Position numbers and translations under genes: made by a program. Of a DNA stretch of 5,571 nt, positions 1 to 5,525 are shown one piece after another. This stretch comes from Mucinivorans sp036654415 (GTDB lineage: Bacteria; Bacteroidota; Bacteroidia; Bacteroidales; Rikenellaceae), in NCBI GenBank assembly GCA_036654415.1, contig JAVVSB010000065.1, forward strand, positions 1 through 5,571, read 5' to 3'. The number at the start of each line of letters is the position of its first letter. Position 1 is the stretch's first letter. The notes under the pieces were generated by a model. That model was not told the origin of the DNA and did not search any database. It saw only the letters and a program-made list of their open reading frames with translations.

Positions 1-208
1 GAGCCGAAAAGCCCAATTCACCAGCCTCAACACCAACAAGCTTGAGAAATAACGTGCCATAGTAGGTATTGTTGTTCCCTGGTATCATGTAGACTGTACT
101 ATTGGTATTGGCCACCTCAAACATGGCATCCTTCCCCTTGTCCTTGCAGCTAACAACAGACAGAGCCACAAAGAGAATCGATAAAATTTTAATTACTGTT
201 TTCATCAT
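1..208 (-). CDS. Lipoprotein of unknown function, N-terminal part (runs off left edge)
   Basis: Reading the minus strand from the ATG at 208 gives 69 codons without a stop to the window edge, so the gene is cut at its 3' end. The protein starts MMKTVIKIL, followed by a hydrophobic stretch to about residue 17 and a lipobox-like SVVSC with the lipidated cysteine at residue 21, so it should be exported and anchored to a membrane. The residues after the cysteine (KDKGKD) are charged, which in Bacteroidota can accompany surface export, but the match is loose. The mature part (about 49 residues visible, including VYMIPGNNNTYYGTLFLK) resembles no family I recognise. A second ATG directly follows (205), so the true start could be one codon later. 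It lies downstream of the recombinase-like gene on the same strand, 142 nt away, and probably has its own promoter. The lipoprotein call is fairly secure; the function is unknown. Confidence 0.72.
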   Translation of the reverse strand, partial: MMKTVIKILSILFVALSVVSCKDKGKDAMFEVANTNSTVYMIPGNNNTYYGTLFLKLVGVEAGELGFSA

Positions 209-275
209 CTGTCATAAAACGATTAGTACATATATTAAGTAATTTTAATATATAACTACCCTTCGATAGCCACTG

Positions 276-308
276 TAAAGGTAAAAAAAAAAAAATGCAA
301 TGGTGCAA
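276..308 (-). promoter_or_regulatory. Candidate promoter of the lipoprotein gene, containing an A13 tract
   Basis: On the minus strand TACCTTTA (283 to 276) resembles the Bacteroidota -7 box TAnnTTTG except for its last base. A TTG (308 to 306) lies 22 nt upstream, at the long end of the spacing usually seen (about 17-23, commonly 19-21). The spacer contains a run of 13 T on this strand. The expected transcript start is near 272, giving a leader of about 65 nt. This is an inference from sequence only and the boxes are imperfect. Confidence 0.3.
283..295. repeat. Homopolymer of 13 A (plus strand)
   Basis: An uninterrupted run of 13 adenines lies in the 142-nt gap between the lipoprotein gene and the recombinase-like gene. 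It falls in the spacer of the candidate lipoprotein promoter, where a length change would alter the spacing between the -33 and -7 boxes. A run this long is prone to slippage during replication, and also to sequencing error. Nothing else in the 209-350 gap looks like a gene. Confidence 0.9.
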
Positions 309-350
309 CAGAAAAATAAAATAAAAACTATTGAATTGGACAACACTCTA

Positions 351-893
351 TTAACGTGACTCCTCGGGCAGTTTGCTCACGTAACGATAATAGGTGCGGA
401 TTTGGCAACCAGCCAAATCGCAAGCTTTTTGGATGCTGATGTTCTTGGTTTTGCGCAATTTTATGGCCAAAAGGACTTTTTGGTCATCCTTAGTCGAACC
501 CACAGGACGACCCAGAACTTTGCCCTGAGAGCGGGCCTTTCGCAAACCCTTGATGGTGCGATTGGCACACAGAGAGGTGTTGAGCTGACCCAGTTGGCGC
601 AACAGCTCGGCCGAAATGGTATCGGAGCGCAGATAGGGCTCGCAGATGGATTCCAAACTTGCGCCACGCTTCTCGAAATAGATGGAGAGGGAAAAAAACT
701 CGACCAGACTACTAAAAATATCAATATAGCTATTAACCACTATAACATCACCCTGACCAGCCCGCTCGACAAGCTCGGCAAAGGGGATATTAATGAGTAT
801 ATTCTCGGCCTCAATCCCGCGTGATTTAAATACTTCAACCAACCGTAACAATTCAGAGGCTTCGGTGTTCGGCAAAATAAATCCAAGTTTCAT
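351..893 (-). CDS. Serine recombinase (resolvase/invertase)-like DNA-binding protein, catalytic residues lost
   Basis: The 180-residue protein has the layout of a small serine recombinase. A resolvase-like N-terminal fold covers about residues 1-95 (GDVIVVNSYID at 48-58 matches the usual GDtlvVwkLDR strand; FEKRGASLESICEP at 73-86 matches the LherGv.f.sl.Ep segment). A long helix follows (94-123, with NRTIKGLRKARSQG), then the GRP hinge (128-130) and a C-terminal helix-turn-helix (about 138-172, ISIQKACDLAGCQIRTYYRY). The catalytic signature is missing: the usual YxRVST near residue 8 reads FILPNT here, so both the arginine and the nucleophilic serine are gone, and the LDRLGRS motif reads YIDIFSS. 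The length is normal for the Hin/resolvase type, so this is replacement rather than truncation. It probably binds DNA without cutting it, perhaps as a regulator of its own divergent promoter region. The start at 893 is supported by a -7 box about 45 nt upstream. No clear terminator follows the stop codon. Confidence 0.78.
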   Translation of the reverse strand: MKLGFILPNTEASELLRLVEVFKSRGIEAENILINIPFAELVERAGQGDVIVVNSYIDIFSSLVEFFSLSIYFEKRGASLESICEPYLRSDTISAELLRQLGQLNTSLCANRTIKGLRKARSQGKVLGRPVGSTKDDQKVLLAIKLRKTKNISIQKACDLAGCQIRTYYRYVSKLPEESR

Positions 894-936
894 TTATATG
901 GTCATTAAATTGTATGTCTTCGCAAAATCCATTCTA

Positions 937-967
937 CAAAGATATGAATAATTTTATAATCTTTAAA
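937..967 (-). promoter_or_regulatory. Promoter of the recombinase-like gene
   Basis: On the minus strand TATCTTTG (944 to 937) is an exact match to the Bacteroidota -7 consensus TAnnTTTG. A TTTA (967 to 964), one base off the TTTG -33 box, sits 19 nt upstream. The predicted transcript start near 933 leaves a leader of about 40 nt before the ATG at 893. The spacer is occupied by the 946-977 inverted repeat, which suggests control by a DNA-binding protein. Confidence 0.6.
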
Positions 968-977
968 AAAATTATTC
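946..977. promoter_or_regulatory. Perfect 10-bp inverted repeat between divergent promoters (candidate operator)
   Basis: GAATAATTTT (946-955) and its exact reverse complement AAAATTATTC (968-977) are separated by 12 nt. The left arm ends one base from the minus-strand -7 box (937-944) and the right arm directly abuts the plus-strand -7 box (978-985). A dimeric regulator on this site would cover the upstream parts of both promoters. A further copy of AAAATTATTC occurs at 995-1004 inside codons 2-5 of the phosphatase gene, but that one is explained by the Lys-Lys-Leu-Phe of its signal peptide. The region is very AT-rich, so chance is possible. The role as an operator is inference. Confidence 0.45.
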
Positions 978-985
978 TAATTTTG
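978..985 (+). promoter_or_regulatory. Promoter -7 box of the phosphatase-cinA-ferredoxin operon
   Basis: TAATTTTG matches the TAnnTTTG consensus exactly and ends only four bases before the phosphatase ATG at 990. In Bacteroidota transcription usually starts about 4 nt after this box, so the mRNA would begin at or within a base or two of the start codon. No good TTTG lies 17-23 nt upstream (the matching position reads TTTT/TATA), so the promoter may be weak or need an activator. Confidence 0.6.
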
Positions 986-989
986 TGGA

Positions 990-2135
990 ATGAAAAAATT
1001 ATTCCTCTTCGCTCTACTGCTCTGCTTAAGCACCACACTTTGGGCCAAAGGTCCAAAGTACGTTTTCTATTTTATTGGCGACGGCATGGGAGCTAACCAT
1101 GTGGCCCTAACTCAAGGGGCGATGGCCGCCAGAGGTGACTCAGTGGGCTTTGCTCAGCTCAGCTTCACGACTTTCCCTATTAAGGGGGTAGCCACCACAC
1201 ACTCGGCCACGCGTCTGATTACCGACTCAGCCGCAGCAGGCACCGCCCTAGCCTCGGGAGAAAAAACCTCGCCTGGGACCATAGGTATGACCACCGACCA
1301 CTCGGCCCCCATAGAGAGTATGGCCATCAAAGCTCACAAGGCTGGTCGCTCGGTGGGTATATTGACCACTGTGAGCATAGACCACGCCACGCCTGCGGCC
1401 TTCTACGCCCACGAAAAATCGCGCTCTATGTACACTCAAATAGCCAATTGGAGTATCAACTCTGGTATCGACATTCTGGCTGGCAGCGGTTTTTTGGAAC
1501 CATCAGCACATTTGTTCGACTCACTAAAGGCAGCCAACTACTCCATAGTCTACGGCTCGAGAGCTTCACTCAGCGGTGAAAAGGTGGTGTGGATGGAAGA
1601 TACATCTTTGCCTGTCGATGCTCTGCGCTACGCCATAGACCGCAAAGGCGGCGAGATGACACTGCCCGCAATGGTGGATAAATCAATCCAATTTCTGATG
1701 TCCAAAAACAGCAAACAGGGGTTCTTTATGATGGCCGAAGGGGGCAAGATAGATTGGGCAGCCCACAGCAACGACGCGGCCACAATAGTGCACGAGGTGA
1801 TGGACCTTTCGGATGCCGTGGCCGTGGCTGTGGCCTTCTACAAGGCTCACCCCAAGCAGACACTTATCGTGGTTACAGCCGACCACGAAACAGGAGGCCT
1901 ATCGCTGGGCCGTAGGGAGGGAAACTATGACTCTGACCTAGGAGCTCTATTCACCCAAGTGGCCTCGGACAGCCTAAAACAGCAGACCAACCTCAAGGCT
2001 CGCGCTGCCTTCACCAGCGGAGCTCACACGGCAGCCTTGGTGCCCATCTTTGCCCTTGGACAGGGGGCCGAACTCTTTGATGGTACAATGGACAACACGG
2101 AGATAGCCAAAAAGCTAATTAACTTGATGAAATAA
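990..2135 (+). CDS. Exported alkaline phosphatase (PhoA family)
   Basis: A 381-residue phosphomonoesterase of the PhoA-type alkaline phosphatase family, expected to release phosphate from organic phosphates in the periplasm. The N-terminus MKKLFLFALLLCLSTTLWA is a signal peptide with likely cleavage after Ala19. The family's active site is complete: metal ligand Asp31 in FIGDGMG, nucleophile Ser80 in TDSAAAGTAL, His132/Thr134 in DHATPAAF, substrate arginine 145 in HEKSRS, Glu250/Asp255/His259 in EGGKIDWAAH, Asp298/His299 in TADHETGG, and the last zinc ligand His346 in SGAHTAALVP. A histidine where E. coli PhoA has Asp153 is shared with many other members, including mammalian enzymes. It is shorter than E. 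coli PhoA (471 residues) and lacks extra domains. It is the first gene of an operon, its stop overlapping the cinA start by one base. Divergent transcription from the recombinase-like gene hints at shared control. I see no recognisable pho box. Confidence 0.93.
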   Translation: MKKLFLFALLLCLSTTLWAKGPKYVFYFIGDGMGANHVALTQGAMAARGDSVGFAQLSFTTFPIKGVATTHSATRLITDSAAAGTALASGEKTSPGTIGMTTDHSAPIESMAIKAHKAGRSVGILTTVSIDHATPAAFYAHEKSRSMYTQIANWSINSGIDILAGSGFLEPSAHLFDSLKAANYSIVYGSRASLSGEKVVWMEDTSLPVDALRYAIDRKGGEMTLPAMVDKSIQFLMSKNSKQGFFMMAEGGKIDWAAHSNDAATIVHEVMDLSDAVAVAVAFYKAHPKQTLIVVTADHETGGLSLGRREGNYDSDLGALFTQVASDSLKQQTNLKARAAFTSGAHTAALVPIFALGQGAELFDGTMDNTEIAKKLINLMK

Positions 2136-3409
2136 TGGTAGCTGAGATTATCACCATCGGAGATGAACTGCTCTGCGGACAGGTGGTGGACACTAATTCG
2201 GCCTTTATAGGTCAGCGGTTTGCCCAAGCAGGGCTCCCCGTGGCACGCATAAACTCAATAGGCGATGAGCTGGGAGAGATTATCCACACCCTGACCGAGG
2301 CCATGAATCGCTCGCAGGTGGTTATCGTCACTGGCGGACTGGGCCCCACCAAAGACGACATAACAAAAAAAGCACTTTGCAAACTCTTCGACTGCTCCAT
2401 GGTACGCCACAAAGCCACCTATGAAAGCAACCGACTATCAATGAAGGCCAAGGGCATAGATTTTAACGCTTCAAACCAAGCTCAGGCCGATGTTCCATCG
2501 GTATGCCAAGTCATTGTCAACGACAACGGTTCGGCACCATGTATGCTATTTAGGCGGGGCGGGGCCTTGATGTTCTGCCTGCCAGGGGTCCCATTTGAAA
2601 TGAAGGCACTTATCACCGATAAGATTATACCGCTCTTGGCCGAAGAGTTTACTCTGCAAAACGTCATTCACCACACCGTGCTTACCTTTGGCATAGCCGA
2701 GAGTGTGCTCAGCGAGACCATAGCCCCTTGGGAGGATGCCCTACCACACTATCTACACCTGGCCTACCTACCCAACCCACGTGGTATTAGGCTTCGACTC
2801 TCGGCCTACCAGGTGGAGAACCGCGAGGGGGTGGAGCAGGAGATTAACGCTCAGTTTGGGCAGCTTAAAAGTTTGATAGAGCCCTTCTTCTTGGGCGATG
2901 AGCCCACCAGTGTGGAGGGTGAGCTCTTTGGACTACTCTGCTGCTCGGGACAGACACTGGCCGTGGCCGAAAGTTGCACGGGAGGGCTAATTTCAGCGCG
3001 GCTGACCATGCTCTCGGGTGTATCAAAAGTCTACTTGGGCGGGGTGACTTCATACTCAAATGGGGTAAAAGAGGCTATTTTAGGTGTTCAGGCCAAAGAT
3101 ATAGAACGTCATGGAGCCGTGAGCGAGCAGGTGGCCGTGGAGATGGCCTGCGGGGTGCGCGAAAAACTGAGTAGCGATTTTGGTATCGCCACCACAGGTG
3201 TTGCTGGCCCCACAGGTGGTACAACCGAAAAACTAGTGGGCACGGTGTGGATTGCCATAGCCTGGGAGGGTGGGTCGGCCGCACGCCTCATGCAGCTAGG
3301 TTCGCTACGCGAGCAGAACATAGAACGGGCCGCGACACACGCCCTCAATATGTTACGTCTGCATCTACTAGGACTATCGGAGCAAGCTCAAAACACTGGG
3401 ATGTATTGA
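2135..3409 (+). CDS. cinA: CinA: nicotinamide-nucleotide amidohydrolase / competence-damage-inducible protein
   Basis: A full-length 424-residue two-domain CinA. The N-terminal molybdopterin-binding-like (COG1058) domain spans about residues 1-170, with IITIGDELLCGQVVDTN at 5-21, the TGGLGPTKDD loop at 66-75 and LPGVPFEM at 149-156. In homologues this domain hydrolyses ADP-ribose-type pyrophosphates. A linker follows, then the C-terminal PncC amidase domain (about 260-415) with AESCTGG around Ser280, TSYSNGVK at 305-312, GAVSE at 327-331 and TTGVAGPTGGT at 353-363. PncC deamidates nicotinamide mononucleotide to nicotinate mononucleotide, recycling NMN from NAD-using enzymes such as bacterial DNA ligase. 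The protein is cytoplasmic. The ATG at 2135 overlaps the phosphatase TAA (TAATG) and there is no Shine-Dalgarno, so translation probably depends on re-initiation after the phosphatase gene. The domains and motifs look intact. Confidence 0.95.
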   Translation: MVAEIITIGDELLCGQVVDTNSAFIGQRFAQAGLPVARINSIGDELGEIIHTLTEAMNRSQVVIVTGGLGPTKDDITKKALCKLFDCSMVRHKATYESNRLSMKAKGIDFNASNQAQADVPSVCQVIVNDNGSAPCMLFRRGGALMFCLPGVPFEMKALITDKIIPLLAEEFTLQNVIHHTVLTFGIAESVLSETIAPWEDALPHYLHLAYLPNPRGIRLRLSAYQVENREGVEQEINAQFGQLKSLIEPFFLGDEPTSVEGELFGLLCCSGQTLAVAESCTGGLISARLTMLSGVSKVYLGGVTSYSNGVKEAILGVQAKDIERHGAVSEQVAVEMACGVREKLSSDFGIATTGVAGPTGGTTEKLVGTVWIAIAWEGGSAARLMQLGSLREQNIERAATHALNMLRLHLLGLSEQAQNTGMY

Positions 3410-3612
3410 GCCGCCAGAGAATTTACAATCGCAAAGAGTGTGTGGGGTGCATGAGTTGCATTAAGGTTTGTCCCAACGGAGCTCTATCGTGGAGTAGCCG
3501 CGGCGTAAAGTGCGACACAAAACTATGTACCCTTTGCGCCCGATGTGCCAAATATTGCCCGCCACGCGCAATCGAGATAAAAAAGAGTAATGTTTTGGTA
3601 AATCAGAATTAA
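3406..3612 (+). CDS. Small 2[4Fe-4S] ferredoxin, probable TTG start
   Basis: A 68-residue protein with two complete CxxCxxCxxxC-P clusters: cysteines 12, 15, 18 and 22 in ECVGCMSCIKVCP, and 41, 44, 47 and 51 in LCTLCARCAKYCP. That is the bacterial dicluster ferredoxin pattern. A ninth cysteine (36) lies between the clusters. It should carry electrons in the cytoplasm; the partner is unknown. No ATG lies between the cinA stop and the first cluster. The only in-frame ATG is far upstream at 3247, inside cinA, and would add an implausible basic segment. The best start is TTG 3406, which overlaps the cinA TGA as TTGA, the same geometry as common ATGA/GTGA coupled starts. The sequence also resembles the ferredoxin insert of glycyl-radical-enzyme activases (YNRKECVGC, then GALSW), but no radical-SAM domain is present here. 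The gene call is firm; the start codon is an inference. Confidence 0.75.
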   Translation: MSRQRIYNRKECVGCMSCIKVCPNGALSWSSRGVKCDTKLCTLCARCAKYCPPRAIEIKKSNVLVNQN

Positions 3613-3624
3613 TGGTTACCTTTG
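3594..3624 (+). promoter_or_regulatory. Promoter of rpmE2, inside the ferredoxin 3' end
   Basis: TTTG (3594-3597), a 19-nt spacer and TACCTTTG (3617-3624) form a textbook Bacteroidota promoter. The -33 box lies within the last codons of the ferredoxin gene and the -7 box just after its stop. The expected transcript start is near 3628, leaving a leader of about 40 nt that is AT-rich and has no real Shine-Dalgarno. It lets the ribosomal protein gene be expressed independently of the upstream operon. Confidence 0.75.
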
Positions 3625-3668
3625 CCGTTCGTAAGAAAAATTTATTAACCAAAATAACACAAAAAAAG

Positions 3669-3923
3669 ATGAAAAAAGGTATTCACCCAGAGGGTTACCG
3701 TGTTGTGGCATTCAAAGATATGTCCAACGAAATGGTCTTTTTGTGTCGGTCCGCTGTGCAGTCGAAGGAAACTCTCGAAGTGAATGGCGAAACCTATCCC
3801 GTTTATAAGGTGGAAATCAGTAACTCCTCTCACCCGTTCTACACAGGTAAGCAGACGTTAGTGGATACTGCTGGTCGCGTAGATAAGTTTATGACCCGCT
3901 ACAAAAAGCATATCGCAAAATAG
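3669..3923 (+). CDS. rpmE2: 50S ribosomal protein L31, type B
   Basis: An 84-residue large-subunit ribosomal protein of the type B L31 family, which binds at the subunit interface near the central protuberance. Hallmarks are the N-terminal MKKGIHPEGYRVVAFKD, SKETLEVNGETYPVYKVEIS in the middle (32-51), and SSHPFYTGKQ (53-62) with DTAGRVDKFMTRY (66-78) at the end. It has a single cysteine (26), so it lacks the CxxC zinc site of type A L31. Such C-minus forms work without zinc and in some bacteria replace the zinc form under zinc limitation; in Bacteroidales type B is commonly the main copy. The ATG at 3669 fits the family N-terminus exactly. An earlier in-frame ATG at 3612 is rejected because it lies upstream of the -7 box. 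The gene has its own promoter and is closed by a terminator at 3925. Confidence 0.96.
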   Translation: MKKGIHPEGYRVVAFKDMSNEMVFLCRSAVQSKETLEVNGETYPVYKVEISNSSHPFYTGKQTLVDTAGRVDKFMTRYKKHIAK

Positions 3924-3924
3924 T

Positions 3925-3957
3925 AAAAAAGCTCCACTTAATCGTGGAGCTTTTTTT
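3925..3957 (+). terminator. Intrinsic terminator after rpmE2
   Basis: A perfect 7-bp stem GCTCCAC (3931-3937) / GTGGAGC (3944-3950) with a TTAATC loop is followed by seven T. Six A before the stem can extend the pairing into the T run. It begins one base after the L31 stop codon. The A/T symmetry means it could in principle also stop transcription from the other strand. Its T run provides the -33 box of the sulfatase promoter. Confidence 0.93.
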
Positions 3958-3985
3958 GCCTTTTATCGTAAGTTTTATAACTTTG
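3955..3985 (+). promoter_or_regulatory. Promoter of the sulfatase gene, overlapping the rpmE2 terminator
   Basis: TTTG (3955-3958), exactly 19 nt, then TAACTTTG (3978-3985) match both Bacteroidota promoter boxes. The TTT of the -33 box is the end of the upstream terminator's T run. The transcript should start near 3989, leaving a leader of only about 16 nt before the ATG at 4005. No Shine-Dalgarno is visible. Confidence 0.72.
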
Positions 3986-4004
3986 TGTTCCTTATAACCA
4001 CAAG

Positions 4005-5510
4005 ATGAAAAATTACGAACTTCTGCTTCTTAGCACTCCACTGCTACTGACAGCTTGCCAAAACAAAGAGATAGTCAAGCCAAATATTATCTATATCCTG
4101 GCCGATGATATGGGTTATGGCGATGTGAGAGCCCTAAATGTGGAGTCTAAAATTCCAACCCCCACCATCGACAGCATGATTGGCTGCGGCATGAGCTTCA
4201 GCGATGCCCACAGTAACGCTGCAGTCAGTTCGCCCACCCGCTATGGAACCCTCACGGGGCGTTATGCCTTTCGTTCAAGCCTTAAAAATGGGGTACTGGT
4301 GGGGCTCGACAGCTCCATCATAGAGCCCACAAGGCCAACGGTGGCCACATTTTTACGCCAAAACGGCTACCGAACGGCCTGTGTAGGTAAATGGCACGTT
4401 GGCCTTGATTGGCAAAGCATAGACAGCACTCGACCACTATTTACGGGCGATAGGTGGAACATAAACAACACCAGCAACGTCAACTACTCGGGAACCATAG
4501 GAGGCGGCCCCATGGCACATGGGTTTGACTACAGCTTTATTATACCAGGTTCGCTGGGTATGCCACCCTACACTTATATTGAAAACGACAGAGTGACAGC
4601 CCCCGTGACCACCTATATTCAGGCTTGGGACAGCGGACAAACCGACGGTACACGTTTCCGCGCAGGAGATGCAGCACAAGGCTTCGACCTCTTTAGCTGT
4701 CAACAGACCCTAACAGCAAAGGCTGTGGATTATATAGCCAAGGCTCCACTCGATAAACCATTCTTCCTCTATTTTGCCTTGGCGGCCCCGCACGCCCCAC
4801 ACCTGCCCTCTTCTGAGTTTCAGGGCCGCTCACAAGCGGGTCCCTATGGTGATTTTGTCTGTATGGTAGACGATGCCCTAGCCCAGGTTTACCGCGCCCT
4901 ACGTGAGGCAGGACAAGAAGAGAACACCATAGTAATCTTCACCAGCGACAACGGTTCGATGTGGAGACCCGAACATATAAAACAGTATGGGCACCGCTCA
5001 AACGGCCCCTTCTCGGGCCGCAAATTTGACGTTCTGGAGGGGGGACACCATGTACCATACGTGGTCACCTGGGCTGACCACATACACCACAAAGTAAGCA
5101 ACCAACTGGTGAGCTCCACAGACCTAATGGCCACCTGCGCCACCATACTGGGCACAGAGTTGCCAGCGGGTGCTGGAGAGGACAGCCACAGTTTTTGGCA
5201 CGCAATAACAGGACAAAATGGAGATTCAGCGGCTCGTACTACGATGATTTACCACTCAAACGCTGGCAATTTCGGCTACCGCAGTGGCAAATGGGCACTG
5301 CTGGATTGCCGCGATTGGGGCGGCTGGTTAACACCAAAATCTCGTCAAGAAGGGCTCGCGGGCATGAAGCTCTACGACTTAAGCCAAGATATAGCACAAA
5401 AAAACGACCTAGCGGGACAATACCCAGAACTGGTGGAGAGACTCAAAACCGAACTACTATCTCAAATAGAGAGCTCTTTTGAAAAAGCAAAAGGTGACAA
5501 AGCCCAATAA
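4005..5510 (+). CDS. Lipoprotein sulfatase (arylsulfatase A-like, family S1), serine-type active site
   Basis: A 501-residue formylglycine-dependent sulfatase expected to remove sulfate esters from glycans or aryl substrates in the periplasm or at the cell envelope. The signal ends in the lipobox LTAC with lipidated Cys18. NIIYILADDMGYGD (27-40) carries the calcium-binding Asp34/Asp35. The signature SSPTRYGTLTGR (75-86) puts serine at position 75, the residue converted to formylglycine, so maturation needs the radical-SAM enzyme anSME rather than the aerobic FGE system. Other active-site residues are Lys129/His131 in GKWHVG, His263 in APHAPH, Asp315/Asn316 in TSDNGS, and Lys340 before the EGGHHVP segment. 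The C-terminal subdomain (from about 405) ends in the usual YDLSQDIAQKNDLAGQYPE. The MPPYTYIENDRV stretch (186-197) is typical of the arylsulfatase/GalNAc-sulfatase-like branch; the substrate cannot be read from the sequence. It has its own promoter, and no SusCD pair or glycosidase is next to it. Confidence 0.92.
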   Translation: MKNYELLLLSTPLLLTACQNKEIVKPNIIYILADDMGYGDVRALNVESKIPTPTIDSMIGCGMSFSDAHSNAAVSSPTRYGTLTGRYAFRSSLKNGVLVGLDSSIIEPTRPTVATFLRQNGYRTACVGKWHVGLDWQSIDSTRPLFTGDRWNINNTSNVNYSGTIGGGPMAHGFDYSFIIPGSLGMPPYTYIENDRVTAPVTTYIQAWDSGQTDGTRFRAGDAAQGFDLFSCQQTLTAKAVDYIAKAPLDKPFFLYFALAAPHAPHLPSSEFQGRSQAGPYGDFVCMVDDALAQVYRALREAGQEENTIVIFTSDNGSMWRPEHIKQYGHRSNGPFSGRKFDVLEGGHHVPYVVTWADHIHHKVSNQLVSSTDLMATCATILGTELPAGAGEDSHSFWHAITGQNGDSAARTTMIYHSNAGNFGYRSGKWALLDCRDWGGWLTPKSRQEGLAGMKLYDLSQDIAQKNDLAGQYPELVERLKTELLSQIESSFEKAKGDKAQ

Positions 5511-5517
5511 AAAACCT

Positions 5518-5525
5518 TACCTTTG
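5518..5525 (+). promoter_or_regulatory. -7 box of a promoter for a gene beyond the right edge
   Basis: TACCTTTG matches the -7 consensus and is identical to the rpmE2 box, starting seven bases after the sulfatase stop codon. No TTG lies at the expected upstream distance. The 46 bases that follow are AT-rich. They contain one ATG (5529) that meets a stop after three codons, so they are probably the leader of the next gene. No terminator hairpin is visible between the sulfatase stop and this box. Confidence 0.5.

Noticed and set aside
402..824. Plus-strand open frame of 140 codons
   Set aside because: It is antisense to the recombinase-like gene, which has recognisable family motifs, a hinge and helix-turn-helix, and a consensus promoter. 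The plus-strand translation has no motif and no promoter.
993..1004. Second copy of the inverted-repeat arm (A6TTATTC) as a further operator site
   Set aside because: It is codons 2-5 of the phosphatase, and Lys-Lys-Leu-Phe is a common signal peptide start, so the match is explained by coding. It is kept only as a remark in the operator entry.
914..1096. Plus-strand open frame of 60 codons across the divergent promoter region
   Set aside because: It overlaps the promoters and the signal peptide region of the phosphatase in another frame and has no family features.
3247..3405. Upstream ATG extension of the ferredoxin
   Set aside because: The extra 53 residues are a shifted reading of the conserved cinA 3' end, rich in Arg, His and Thr, and unlike any ferredoxin N-terminus.
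3612..3668. Longer start for ribosomal protein L31
   Set aside because: The ATG at 3612 lies upstream of the rpmE2 -7 box and would add 19 residues before the conserved MKKGIHPE start.
5039..5044. Run of six G in the sulfatase gene as a possible slippage site
   Set aside because: It is short and encodes the conserved Glu-Gly-Gly segment of the active-site region; there is no sign of frame disruption.
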